A stretch of DNA of 11,336 nucleotides. Source: CAYUNA01 sp047629355. Lineage in GTDB: Bacteria; Bacteroidota; Bacteroidia; Chitinophagales; Saprospiraceae. Location: contig JBLHWU010000200.1 in the NCBI GenBank assembly GCA_047629355.1, positions 1 to 11,336 on the forward strand, in the 5' to 3' direction. The notes under the pieces were generated by a model. It was not told the origin of the DNA and did no database searches. It saw only the letters and a program-made list of their open reading frames with translations. Of this stretch, positions 6,201-11,336 are shown piece after piece; position 1 is the stretch's first letter, and every line of letters starts with the position of its first letter. Made by a program: the position numbers and the translations under genes.

Positions 6201-6836
6201 GCAATGTAAAATTCGATTAAAATCATGGGCAACATTTCCTTGGATGGCATCTATTGAAATCGTTCGGTAATTGGTTTCCTCAATTTTATCTAAGGTGATT
6301 TCCCATACCAATTGCAGCGCACCATTTTCGTTTAAAAAATAGGCTAACTCTGCACGAATATCTTTTTGTGAAATATTTCCTTTTTCAAAAATCGTTACTG
6401 CCTTATTCGGTGATTCCTTGATTGTCAATGTTTCCTTTAAATGAATTTCCATAAAATCAGCCGCTTTCAAAACTGCCGCTGACGCATTTAAAACGGGCAA
6501 AGTTGCGTTCACTTTATTGGCAATTTGACCAACCAACCTGTTTCCAAAATGCAGCACTTTTTCATTTAAAATGGCAACATTTAGCATCGAATTTCTAAGC
6601 TCGATTCCTTGATACTTCTGTTGAAAATAAAGATGCCAAACACCATTGTGACGCGTTTGAAATTGGTCTTTTAATATCAATTCTGAAAAGTCAGTTGCCT
6701 CCAAATTCCAGTCTGCCGCTTGCATTTGCAGATATTGCTGCGCAATGGCTTCATTCGATTGTGACCACAAAATTTGAATTGAAAATAGGAATAGAAAAGC
6801 AGCTAATACAAGCTGAAAATTGTAACGATTCTTCAT
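3300..6836 (-). CDS. Secreted M36 (fungalysin) metallopeptidase with PA insert and T9SS sorting domain
   Basis: This 1178-residue zinc protease should be exported by Sec and then by T9SS. A signal peptide covers about residues 1-26. An FTP-type inhibitory propeptide follows (about 45-100), then further prosequence to about 205. The M36 catalytic domain (about 210-780) has the zinc site HEYAH (His582, Glu583 as general base, His586) and the third ligand Glu610 in GEGWSDF. A protease-associated (PA) domain, with GKIAMIDRGDCDYSEKV, is inserted at about 445-565. Next come a DUF11/CARDB-like beta domain (about 790-870), a MAM/immune-inhibitor-A-like jelly roll (about 880-1055, ending GWFVDDVEM) and a type A T9SS C-terminal domain (1098-1178, from ISVYPNP to KKIVIE). 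All zinc-site residues are present, so it should be active. The ATG at 6836-6834 directly precedes the signal peptide. It likely degrades extracellular protein for nutrition; that role is inference. Confidence 0.95.
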   Translation of the reverse strand: MKNRYNFQLVLAAFLFLFSIQILWSQSNEAIAQQYLQMQAADWNLEATDFSELILKDQFQTRHNGVWHLYFQQKYQGIELRNSMLNVAILNEKVLHFGNRLVGQIANKVNATLPVLNASAAVLKAADFMEIHLKETLTIKESPNKAVTIFEKGNISQKDIRAELAYFLNENGALQLVWEITLDKIEETNYRTISIDAIQGNVAHDFNRILHCDFGTGHYLAEGETCNHDHDVHQKELTDANFEVSEMLIQDARYNVWEFPLESPTDGDLNLKLNPHDETASPFGWHDTNGDDDPDFTITRGNNVHAYADYNNSNQSQNDEVDGGSNLIFAPSFNANWEPIQYQDQSVLQLFYSSNMMHDIAYQHGFDEEAGNYQENNYGNGGAGSDYVLAEAQNGGTSSSNNADFSINADGQNSRMQLYLWNQMGLLTVNEPVSLSGIYETRGAQFGAQITDTPVSGEVVIVDDGSALPTLGCFELQNAAEVNGKIAMIDRGDCDYSEKVLNAQNAGAIAAIICSFDGGSFNEMGQGSVGGQIDIPAVLIQYNDCQTIRQFASNGLLVSLVQPQTDGPERLDGALDNTTVAHEYAHGISTRLTGGASSANCLGNDEQMGEGWSDFFAMAVTAKPNQNGTEARGMSTYSLGQGLNGGGARRFSYSTDFNINGQTYHDIIGGVRPHPVGEVWASILWDLHWALVDEYGFDEDLFNGTGGNNLALRLVMDGMKLQPCSPGFVDGRDAILSADLANNNGDNQCLIWETFAKRGVGFGAEQRFSNSRNDGKEAYESLPACIKELKITKNMTAIINPGDEIDVILRVTNHKDTEITNVVVTDVFPVGATFIAGSASTTPTIDGDIISFYLGGMNSGEMRLITYKMMSSPDEVSNTLFIDDMEGGEAEWDLNVLEGNNLWEISNAQANSGSNAWFATDSPEESDFILEKKDAFYVQPSAEKPVLRFYHWYDTEWGFDGGIVEVSTDFGATWEIVDDKMFRNGYETVLSFFAFNVSKMPAFAGDGDNFRPTYVDLSAYSGQGIRVRFRFASDEETSVENNVGWFVDDVEMMDMYNYNSEACAMSAEGDMACAEAVSRGTIVESTMVVSTEEVLQNVDISVYPNPTKDFLQMKMNSEKPENLQLSMITIDGKTVLVEELEVNGQQHFSMDVSALSAGFYFLKITNESGILTKKIVIE

Positions 6837-6860
6837 GGAAATATTTAATGTTTACGAGAA

Positions 6861-6898
6861 GTCAAAAGTCAGACCATATTCATTGTCAGAGGTCAGAA
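6861..6898. repeat. GTCANAN heptad repeats in the M36 protease leader
   Basis: Two tandem pairs of 7-bp units, GTCAAAA then GTCAGAC (6861-6874) and GTCAGAG then GTCAGAA (6885-6898), separated by 10 bp, give a direct repeat of GTCARARGTCAGA. They begin 25 bp upstream of the M36 start codon, so they could lie in its 5' leader or act as a binding site. A regulator operator and a neutral micro-repeat are both possible. Confidence 0.5.
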
Positions 6899-7325
6899 AA
6901 TTTACTGTTCCTAGTTAATACTTTCTGATTTCTTTTAAAAAATTGATTCTGTTTCTAACCTTTTAAAGTTTTTATAAAAAATAGCTACCACATTTCGCGC
7001 TGCTATTCTTTTTGTAAAAATAAGGAAATTCGATTAATTCTGATAAGTCGTTTGGAAAGAATTGTGAAATGGTTGATTGGTTGACACTTAAAATCACATT
7101 ACAACTATTTATATGTCAATATTTATGCCGTTTCAAACGTTATTGAATCCTGTTTTATAAAAATATCGTAATGCGCCGCCCCTTCGGCACGGTGGGTAGA
7201 GACTTAGAAGACAAAACTGAGCTTAGTAACAGTGAAAGAATAAGTTCCCCAACTATCATCGTTTATTTTGGTCTTTTTCTCCACTTCGGTCAAAATGACA
7301 AGAGGTATTTGCTTTTGAAATGGGA

Positions 7326-7450
7326 GTTATCTAGTACATAGATAACCAGTCGTAATTAAACATAACTTAACTTTGGTTCAATCCCTTTGGATACAGCTTT
7401 TTCGATAAAAATTAAGTTATACATAACTATGATTGGTTACTTAATGACTG
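7326..7450. repeat. Nested inverted repeats
   Basis: GTTATCTA (7326-7333) pairs perfectly with TAGATAAC (7339-7346). Next to it a wider imperfect inverted repeat runs from CAGTC (7347-7351) to GACTG (7446-7450), with ATAACTTAA (7362-7370) and TTAAGTTAT (7412-7420) as inner arms around a 41-nt loop. There is no coding content. It may be a small MITE-like remnant. Confidence 0.35.
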
Positions 7451-7570
7451 TTTCAAAAGTAAAAATAAGGGCAAAAGAAATACAGAAGAGTTAGGGAAGT
7501 TATTTTTTCACCGTTACTTACGTCCAGTTTTACCTCTAAAAACCCATTCAAAAGACTAAAACTGAAAGCA

Positions 7571-7607
7571 AAAAAACGGCATCCAAATTGAATTGAATGC
7601 CGTTTTT
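7571..7607 (-). terminator. Terminator of the BNR gene
   Basis: AAAAACGGCAT (7572-7582) pairs with ATGCCGTTTTT (7597-7607), with one mismatch and then CAA/TTG continuing the stem. Read on the minus strand it ends in a run of seven Ts. It lies 41 bp beyond the BNR stop codon. It closely resembles the hairpin at 9725-9761. Confidence 0.8.
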
Positions 7608-7648
7608 CATAAAGACTCACTATTCAGCAAGTTGTATATCACTCTTGA

Positions 7649-9547
7649 TTAATCAATAACCAATTTTTGAACTGCGATTTGGTCGTTCGCGCGGAACTGC
7701 ACCAAATAAACACCTCTTGCCAAACCATCCAACATAATTGGTTGATTAAATTGACCAGCTACGTGATTTGCAGACTCCACAACTTTAACCGTTTGTCCCA
7801 TCATATTGGTGATAGCGACATTCACTTTAGATGTCTCTTGCAACGTATAAGATAATTGTGCAAAACCACGTGCAGGATTCGGTGCGATGCTAAAGTCAAA
7901 TGTTTGTGTTGATACAACCTCCGTTCCCACTTCGATTCCATACTCATCTTTGGTGATTGCCAAATGCATGATGAAATTTGTATTAGCAGGGTCAGTATCA
8001 CCTGAAATAGATTGACCAGGCTCAAAATCTTCTTGATACATCACGTTCACAAAAGACTCACCAATATTGTGCGTCATTGACGGATAAACTGCTTCAATCG
8101 CTGGCAAAAGATCAACTTCCAAAACCACATCTTCCCGAATCATATCCACTGGAACATCTGGCCAAGTTGTACCACCATCCGTTGATGCCATCGTGTATAA
8201 ATGACGGTTGTATTGAAGACCTGGATTTGCATTGTCATTTGGAAATGCTTCAGATACCCCTGCGTACATTAAGTAAATATTGTTGTCCGTATCTACACCT
8301 GCTGTTGCCATAGAGGTCAAATTAGCCCCATAAGTTCCGTATTCATTAGCTCCTACACCATAAGCACCATCGCCATCTTCATCCAACAAGCCAGCAATTA
8401 CGCGAGTAGAATCTTCGCCATGCGACTCATTCCAGTAACGCAAGCCAGACCAACCTGGGTAAAAACTCCATGTTGCATCCGTAAAATCTTCATCTAAATA
8501 GTACATTTCACCGTAGAAAACGTGTACTCCGCCGCTGTTGTCAACAACAAGGTCACCATTTCCGTCAGATGTCTGAAAAGCATTGCCTTGAGGTGCATCT
8601 ACCAAATCAGCTGCAGGAATCAATGTAGTATCATAATCTGAACCAATTGTATATGGGTCAAATGGAAAATCTTTGATGATTGAAGTTTCCCAGCTGCTAC
8701 CATTATCTGATGATTTAGTTACCTGTACATCTCCCCAAGAAGGAAACAAACCAATAGCAACGGTCTCCCCATTTGCTTCTACTGCATAACTATCTGCAGT
8801 TGTAAAGGTATATTTTTCGCTATCCATGCCTGGCAACTTCACATCTTGCTGGTCCCAAGTCGCACCACCATCTAACGAACGGAAGTAAACCAAGTGACCA
8901 TCCAAATCTTCCCAAACTGCACCCCCCAAACCAGATGGCGTAGAGATACCAATCACGTGTACGGTCATACCATCCGCTCCACCCGAAGCACAACGTGGCC
9001 AAAGTACTCCCACTGGAATTGCTGTAGGAATCTTGTCTTCAACCCAAGCACCAGAAGCATTTCGATTGGTAATAAATTCATTGTTAGACGTGTGAGCAAC
9101 CACAAATTGGCTACCATCAGCTAATATTGCTACGCTACCCCAACCCGTTCTTTCTGATTCAATTCGAGCGGTCGGTTGGTCTCCCCAGCTACCATTGGTA
9201 TAAGTATTATAGCCAGTACCACGATCCGAATAACCGTCTCCTGAGCTATTGCCCATTGTCCAAGCTGCTGCCAATGAACCATCTGTGTGACGAGCTATAC
9301 CGTTACGTGTAGAATTATTGGATTGCAAATCGTAGGTTGTTGTCCCCGCAATATTTTCTTGCTCCGTTCGAATAGATGCCATCACATTTTGTGCAGCAGG
9401 TATGTCAGGACGAACAGTTTCAAAACCAGTAGCAACGGTTCTATCAAATTTAGCAGGAGTATTTGCTCCGTTGGCTTTTATAAATTGTTGGGCATTCATT
9501 CCCAATGCAAATAATGCAAAAGAAAATATTAGTAGTGATTTACGCAT
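7649..9547 (-). CDS. Secreted BNR/Asp-box (sialidase-like) protein with T9SS sorting domain
   Basis: This 632-residue protein has a Sec signal peptide (about 1-20, ending MNAQ), a beta-propeller-like body and a T9SS type A C-terminal domain (552-632, from FSIAPNP to QKLVID). Three Asp-boxes (S-x-D-x-G-x-[TS]-W) are visible: SLDGGATW (224-231), SSDNGSSW (279-286) and STDGGTTW (455-462). These mark BNR folds found in sialidases, other glycan-active enzymes and non-enzymatic beta-propellers. I see no FRIP/YRIP motif of canonical exo-sialidases, so I do not assign sialidase activity. An Asp/Gly-rich DEDGDG stretch near 389 could bind calcium. The start is the ATG at 9547-9545; an in-frame TTG two codons upstream adds nothing and the ATG begins a normal signal peptide. 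It is flanked by similar terminators and so is transcribed alone. It should act at the cell surface or outside the cell. Confidence 0.85.
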   Translation of the reverse strand: MRKSLLIFSFALFALGMNAQQFIKANGANTPAKFDRTVATGFETVRPDIPAAQNVMASIRTEQENIAGTTTYDLQSNNSTRNGIARHTDGSLAAAWTMGNSSGDGYSDRGTGYNTYTNGSWGDQPTARIESERTGWGSVAILADGSQFVVAHTSNNEFITNRNASGAWVEDKIPTAIPVGVLWPRCASGGADGMTVHVIGISTPSGLGGAVWEDLDGHLVYFRSLDGGATWDQQDVKLPGMDSEKYTFTTADSYAVEANGETVAIGLFPSWGDVQVTKSSDNGSSWETSIIKDFPFDPYTIGSDYDTTLIPAADLVDAPQGNAFQTSDGNGDLVVDNSGGVHVFYGEMYYLDEDFTDATWSFYPGWSGLRYWNESHGEDSTRVIAGLLDEDGDGAYGVGANEYGTYGANLTSMATAGVDTDNNIYLMYAGVSEAFPNDNANPGLQYNRHLYTMASTDGGTTWPDVPVDMIREDVVLEVDLLPAIEAVYPSMTHNIGESFVNVMYQEDFEPGQSISGDTDPANTNFIMHLAITKDEYGIEVGTEVVSTQTFDFSIAPNPARGFAQLSYTLQETSKVNVAITNMMGQTVKVVESANHVAGQFNQPIMLDGLARGVYLVQFRANDQIAVQKLVID

Positions 9548-9724
9548 ATTCAAAATTTTTTATAAAAATTAAGTTGAAATTTATTTTAAAAAAGTTGTTT
9601 TAAAACCTTCAAAGGACAATTATAAGACAAATAGGGGGAATTATCCGTTATTTAAATAAAAACTATTCGTAATATGGCTGACAAAAAATTATTAAAAGAA
9701 TCCAGTTTTAGTTTTTTTAAAATT

Positions 9725-9761
9725 AAAAACGGCATTCAATTACTAATTGAATGCCGTTTTT
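9725..9761 (-). terminator. Terminator of mqnC
   Basis: AAAAACGGCATTCAATT (9725-9741) pairs perfectly with AATTGAATGCCGTTTTT (9745-9761): a 17-bp stem with a 3-nt loop. On the minus strand it ends in five Ts, 45 bp beyond the mqnC stop codon. It prevents readthrough from mqnC into the BNR gene. A similar hairpin stands at 7571-7607. Confidence 0.85.
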
Positions 9762-9806
9762 AGAAGAGAAAACCGTACACTTTCTATCATTTTCACCACC
9801 AAAAAT

Positions 9807-10949
9807 TTAGTCAACAATCATCTCCTTTTTATCCAATTGTTGCTGTACAATTCCTTCTGGTACTTTTCTAAATTCATATTGCTGATTCCGCAAACGTGGC
9901 GTATAACCCGCGTCCCGAATCGCATCCTGAATGCCATCTGCAGTAAATCGGAAACGTGCGCCTGCTGCCGAAACCACATTTTCTTCAATCATAATACTCC
10001 CAAAATCATTTGCTCCAGCTTCTAAACAAATCTGCGCCACTGATTTTCCAACGGTCAACCACGATGCTTGAATGTTTGTCACATTTGGCAACATAATTCG
10101 ACTCATCGCAATCATCCGGATATACTCGTCGCCCGTACAAGTATTCCTTGCCCGTTTAATGCGTTTCAAAATAGTATCTTCATCCTGAAATGGCCATGGA
10201 ATAAAAGCAAGAAAGCCTTTGGCATTCGCTGGTTTTTTAGCTTGTACTTCTCGTATCCACACCAGATGTTCCATCCGTTCGTAATTCGTTTCAATATGCC
10301 CAAACATCATTGTCGCGGAGGTCGTCATGTTGATATTATGAGCAGCGTGCATGATGTCAAGCCATTCTTTTCCACCACATTTTCCTTTAGAGATTAGGCG
10401 ACGAACACGGTCATTCAAAATTTCAGCGCCTGCGCCTGGTAAAGAATCCATACCCGATGCTTGCAATGCTTTGAGGACTTCGGTATGGGTCGATTTTTCT
10501 AATTTGGTAATGTGCGCAATCTCTGGTGGGCCAAGTGCATGCAATTTTAAATTAGGGTATAAAGATTTTAATTCTTTAAATAAATTACAATAGAAATCCA
10601 ATCCTAAATCGGGGTGGTGTCCGCCTTGTAGTAGCAACTGTTCGCCACCAAATTTGAAGGTTTCTTCAATCTTCACTTTGTATTCCTCAATCGTCGTCGT
10701 ATACGCTTCCTCGTGCCCTGGTCGGCGGTAAAAATTACAAAACTTGCAATTCGCAATACACACATTAGTCGTATTGGAATTTCGGTCAATAATCCAAGTT
10801 ACTTCCTTACTTGGCACATGGTGTTGCCGCAGTTGATTGCCCACAAACATCAACTCTGCCGTTGTCGCATTTTCAAAAAGAAAAACACCTTCTTCGGCTG
10901 TCAAGAAATCTAAGTCTAAGGCTCGTTTTAATAAATTATTGACGTTCAT
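9807..10949 (-). CDS. mqnC: Cyclic dehypoxanthinyl futalosine synthase (radical SAM), menaquinone biosynthesis
   Basis: This 380-residue cytosolic radical SAM enzyme cyclises dehypoxanthinyl futalosine in the futalosine pathway to menaquinone. The [4Fe-4S] cluster motif C-x3-C-x2-C is at Cys64, Cys68 and Cys71 in TNVCIANCKFCNFYR. Further family stretches are LLLQGGHHPDLGLDFY (105-120), LHALGPPE (136-143), SLPGAGAEILNDRVRRL (169-185), MMFGHIE (214-220) and GSIMIEENVVSAAG (317-330). The last two and the HHPDL block favour MqnC over the related MqnE. Length is typical and no key residue is missing. The start ATG at 10949-10947 gives a normal N-terminus. No other menaquinone gene is in the window, so the pathway is dispersed. 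A TAnnTTTG promoter box lies 87 bp upstream and the terminator at 9725-9761 follows. Confidence 0.92.
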   Translation of the reverse strand: MNVNNLLKRALDLDFLTAEEGVFLFENATTAELMFVGNQLRQHHVPSKEVTWIIDRNSNTTNVCIANCKFCNFYRRPGHEEAYTTTIEEYKVKIEETFKFGGEQLLLQGGHHPDLGLDFYCNLFKELKSLYPNLKLHALGPPEIAHITKLEKSTHTEVLKALQASGMDSLPGAGAEILNDRVRRLISKGKCGGKEWLDIMHAAHNINMTTSATMMFGHIETNYERMEHLVWIREVQAKKPANAKGFLAFIPWPFQDEDTILKRIKRARNTCTGDEYIRMIAMSRIMLPNVTNIQASWLTVGKSVAQICLEAGANDFGSIMIEENVVSAAGARFRFTADGIQDAIRDAGYTPRLRNQQYEFRKVPEGIVQQQLDKKEMIVD

Positions 10950-10956
10950 ACTTTTA

Positions 10957-10987
10957 GTTATTGGTTATTATGTTCATTGGTTATTGG
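10957..10987. repeat. TTATTGG short repeats in the mqnC leader
   Basis: TTATTGG occurs at 10958-10964 and 10981-10987, within a 10-mer direct repeat ATTGGTTATT (10960-10969 and 10976-10985). It lies between the mqnC start codon and its putative promoter, hence in the 5' untranslated region. Confidence 0.45.
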
Positions 10988-11035
10988 TAGAAACCATTTT
11001 TCAGATGAATCCTTTGCGGTTATTACATAAAGTAA

Positions 11036-11043
11036 CAAAGATA
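11036..11043 (-). promoter_or_regulatory. mqnC: Candidate -7 box of the mqnC promoter
   Basis: On the minus strand the bases read TATCTTTG, an exact match to the Bacteroidota primary sigma factor -7 consensus TAnnTTTG. Transcription would start near 11029, giving a leader of about 80 nt. I see no TTTG -33 element at the usual spacing, so the call is tentative. Confidence 0.45.
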
Positions 11044-11126
11044 AGAAAGTTGAGTTCTAAATTTTGAAGTATATTTTTTACTTTTTATTGAACCTTATGA
11101 AACTAATTTTCAAAATAAAAACAAAC

Positions 11127-11164
11127 AAAGCCGCCGAGACACCTAGTTTCGACGGCTTTATTTT
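11127..11164. terminator. Intrinsic terminator upstream of mqnC
   Basis: AAAGCCG (11127-11133) pairs with CGGCTTT (11153-11159), and the stem continues through CGA/TCG and AC/GT with one mismatch and one wobble pair. A T-rich tail follows on the plus strand and a T-rich run also on the minus strand. It probably ends a minus-strand gene lying beyond the right edge, insulating mqnC from it. Confidence 0.65.
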
Positions 11165-11218
11165 ATTAAGAGTAATACCGTATTTTAGATAAGATAACTG
11201 ATATTAAACGGCAAAAAA

Positions 11219-11239
11219 CCGTGCGCCGTCAACCGTAAG
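11219..11239. repeat. CCGTNNN heptad tandem repeat, three units
   Basis: CCGTGCG, CCGTCAA and CCGTAAG stand in tandem. The 21 bp match 3272-3292 at 18 positions, so the two loci carry copies of one dispersed repeat. Confidence 0.55.
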
Positions 11240-11336
11240 TAAAAACGATTCAATAACTTGGGCCATTATGCTTGTCCTTTTCCCTTTAAAAAAACACAAA
11301 AAATAGTTCCGTAACGAAGGCTATGCAACGATTTTT

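Larger units (their letters stand above)
6837..7648. other. Intergenic region between BNR gene and M36 gene
   Basis: These 812 bp hold no gene I can support. From right to left (the direction of transcription) they contain the BNR gene terminator (7571-7607), an inverted-repeat segment (7326-7450), a CTTCGGTC-containing stretch (7279-7302), a GC-rich patch GCGCCGCCCCTTCGGC (7174-7189) that resembles the GC patch of the element at 241-404, and a GTCANAN heptad pair (6861-6898) in the M36 leader. The M36 promoter must lie here, but I found no convincing TAnnTTTG box. Confidence 0.5.
10950..11336. other. Upstream region of mqnC to the right edge
   Basis: No gene can be supported here. The region has the TTATTGG repeats (10957-10987), the mqnC -7 box (11036-11043), a terminator-like hairpin (11127-11164) and a three-unit CCGTNNN repeat (11219-11239). 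A 20-codon minus-strand frame (MAQVIESFLL..., from the ATG at 11266-11264) reads through the heptads and is unlikely to be real. A 16-codon minus-strand frame open to the right edge could be a gene end, but cannot be judged. Confidence 0.5.

Noticed and set aside
9747..10025. 92-codon plus-strand frame over the mqnC 3' end
   Set aside because: It starts inside the mqnC terminator hairpin and overlaps conserved mqnC codons.
10068..10397. 109-codon plus-strand frame inside mqnC
   Set aside because: It lies wholly within the well-supported mqnC reading frame on the other strand and has no recognisable motif; it is a shadow.
9807..10949. Aminofutalosine synthase MqnE instead of MqnC
   Set aside because: MqnE also carries a C-x3-C-x2-C radical SAM motif, but the HHPDL block and the MIEENVVSAAG segment fit MqnC better.
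11204..11266. 20-codon minus-strand frame MAQVIESFLL...
   Set aside because: It is very short, reads through the CCGTNNN repeat, and has no family features.

Overview
The window looks like chromosomal DNA from a Bacteroidota species, most likely Saprospiraceae/Lewinella-like. The evidence is that two large secreted proteins end in the Bacteroidota-specific type IX secretion (T9SS) C-terminal sorting domain, a DUF3127 protein (a Bacteroidota family) is present, menaquinone is made by the futalosine route, start codons lack Shine-Dalgarno sequences and sit in A-rich DNA, and the one convincing housekeeping -7 box is TATCTTTG (TAnnTTTG). The species assignment is inference; I cannot search.

Layout from left to right. 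An unidentified minus-strand gene runs off the left edge (1-208). A 164-bp palindromic, MITE-like element (241-404) lies between it and a divergent plus-strand gene for a membrane-anchored endonuclease/exonuclease/phosphatase (EEP) family protein (580-1680). A gene-poor AT-rich stretch of about 1.1 kb follows (1681-2768). It holds an inverted-repeat element, an exact sigma-54-type promoter sequence, a strong hairpin, and two tandem copies of a U-rich leader plus terminator hairpin; I read this as a candidate small RNA locus. A small plus-strand DUF3127 gene with an SSB-like acidic tip (2769-3152) converges on a 1178-residue secreted M36 (fungalysin) metalloprotease (3300-6836, minus) across a bidirectional terminator. 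Upstream of the protease are 0.8 kb of repeat-bearing spacer, a secreted BNR/Asp-box protein (7649-9547, minus), and then mqnC for menaquinone synthesis (9807-10949, minus). The right edge (10950-11336) contains the mqnC promoter region, another terminator and short repeats, but no gene I can support.

The three minus-strand genes are each followed by their own intrinsic terminator, so they look monocistronic rather than an operon. The protease and the BNR protein are both Sec-T9SS cargo and fit a surface/extracellular degradative lifestyle; mqnC and the DUF3127 gene are core functions unrelated to them.

The unusual content is in the spacers: the putative sigma-54-driven RNA with covarying duplicated terminator modules, a MITE-like palindrome, and short degenerate 7-bp-period repeats of three different types (CCGTNNN, GTCANAN, TTATTGG) placed at gene ends. 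None of this proves a new system; the 2248-2590 locus is the best candidate.
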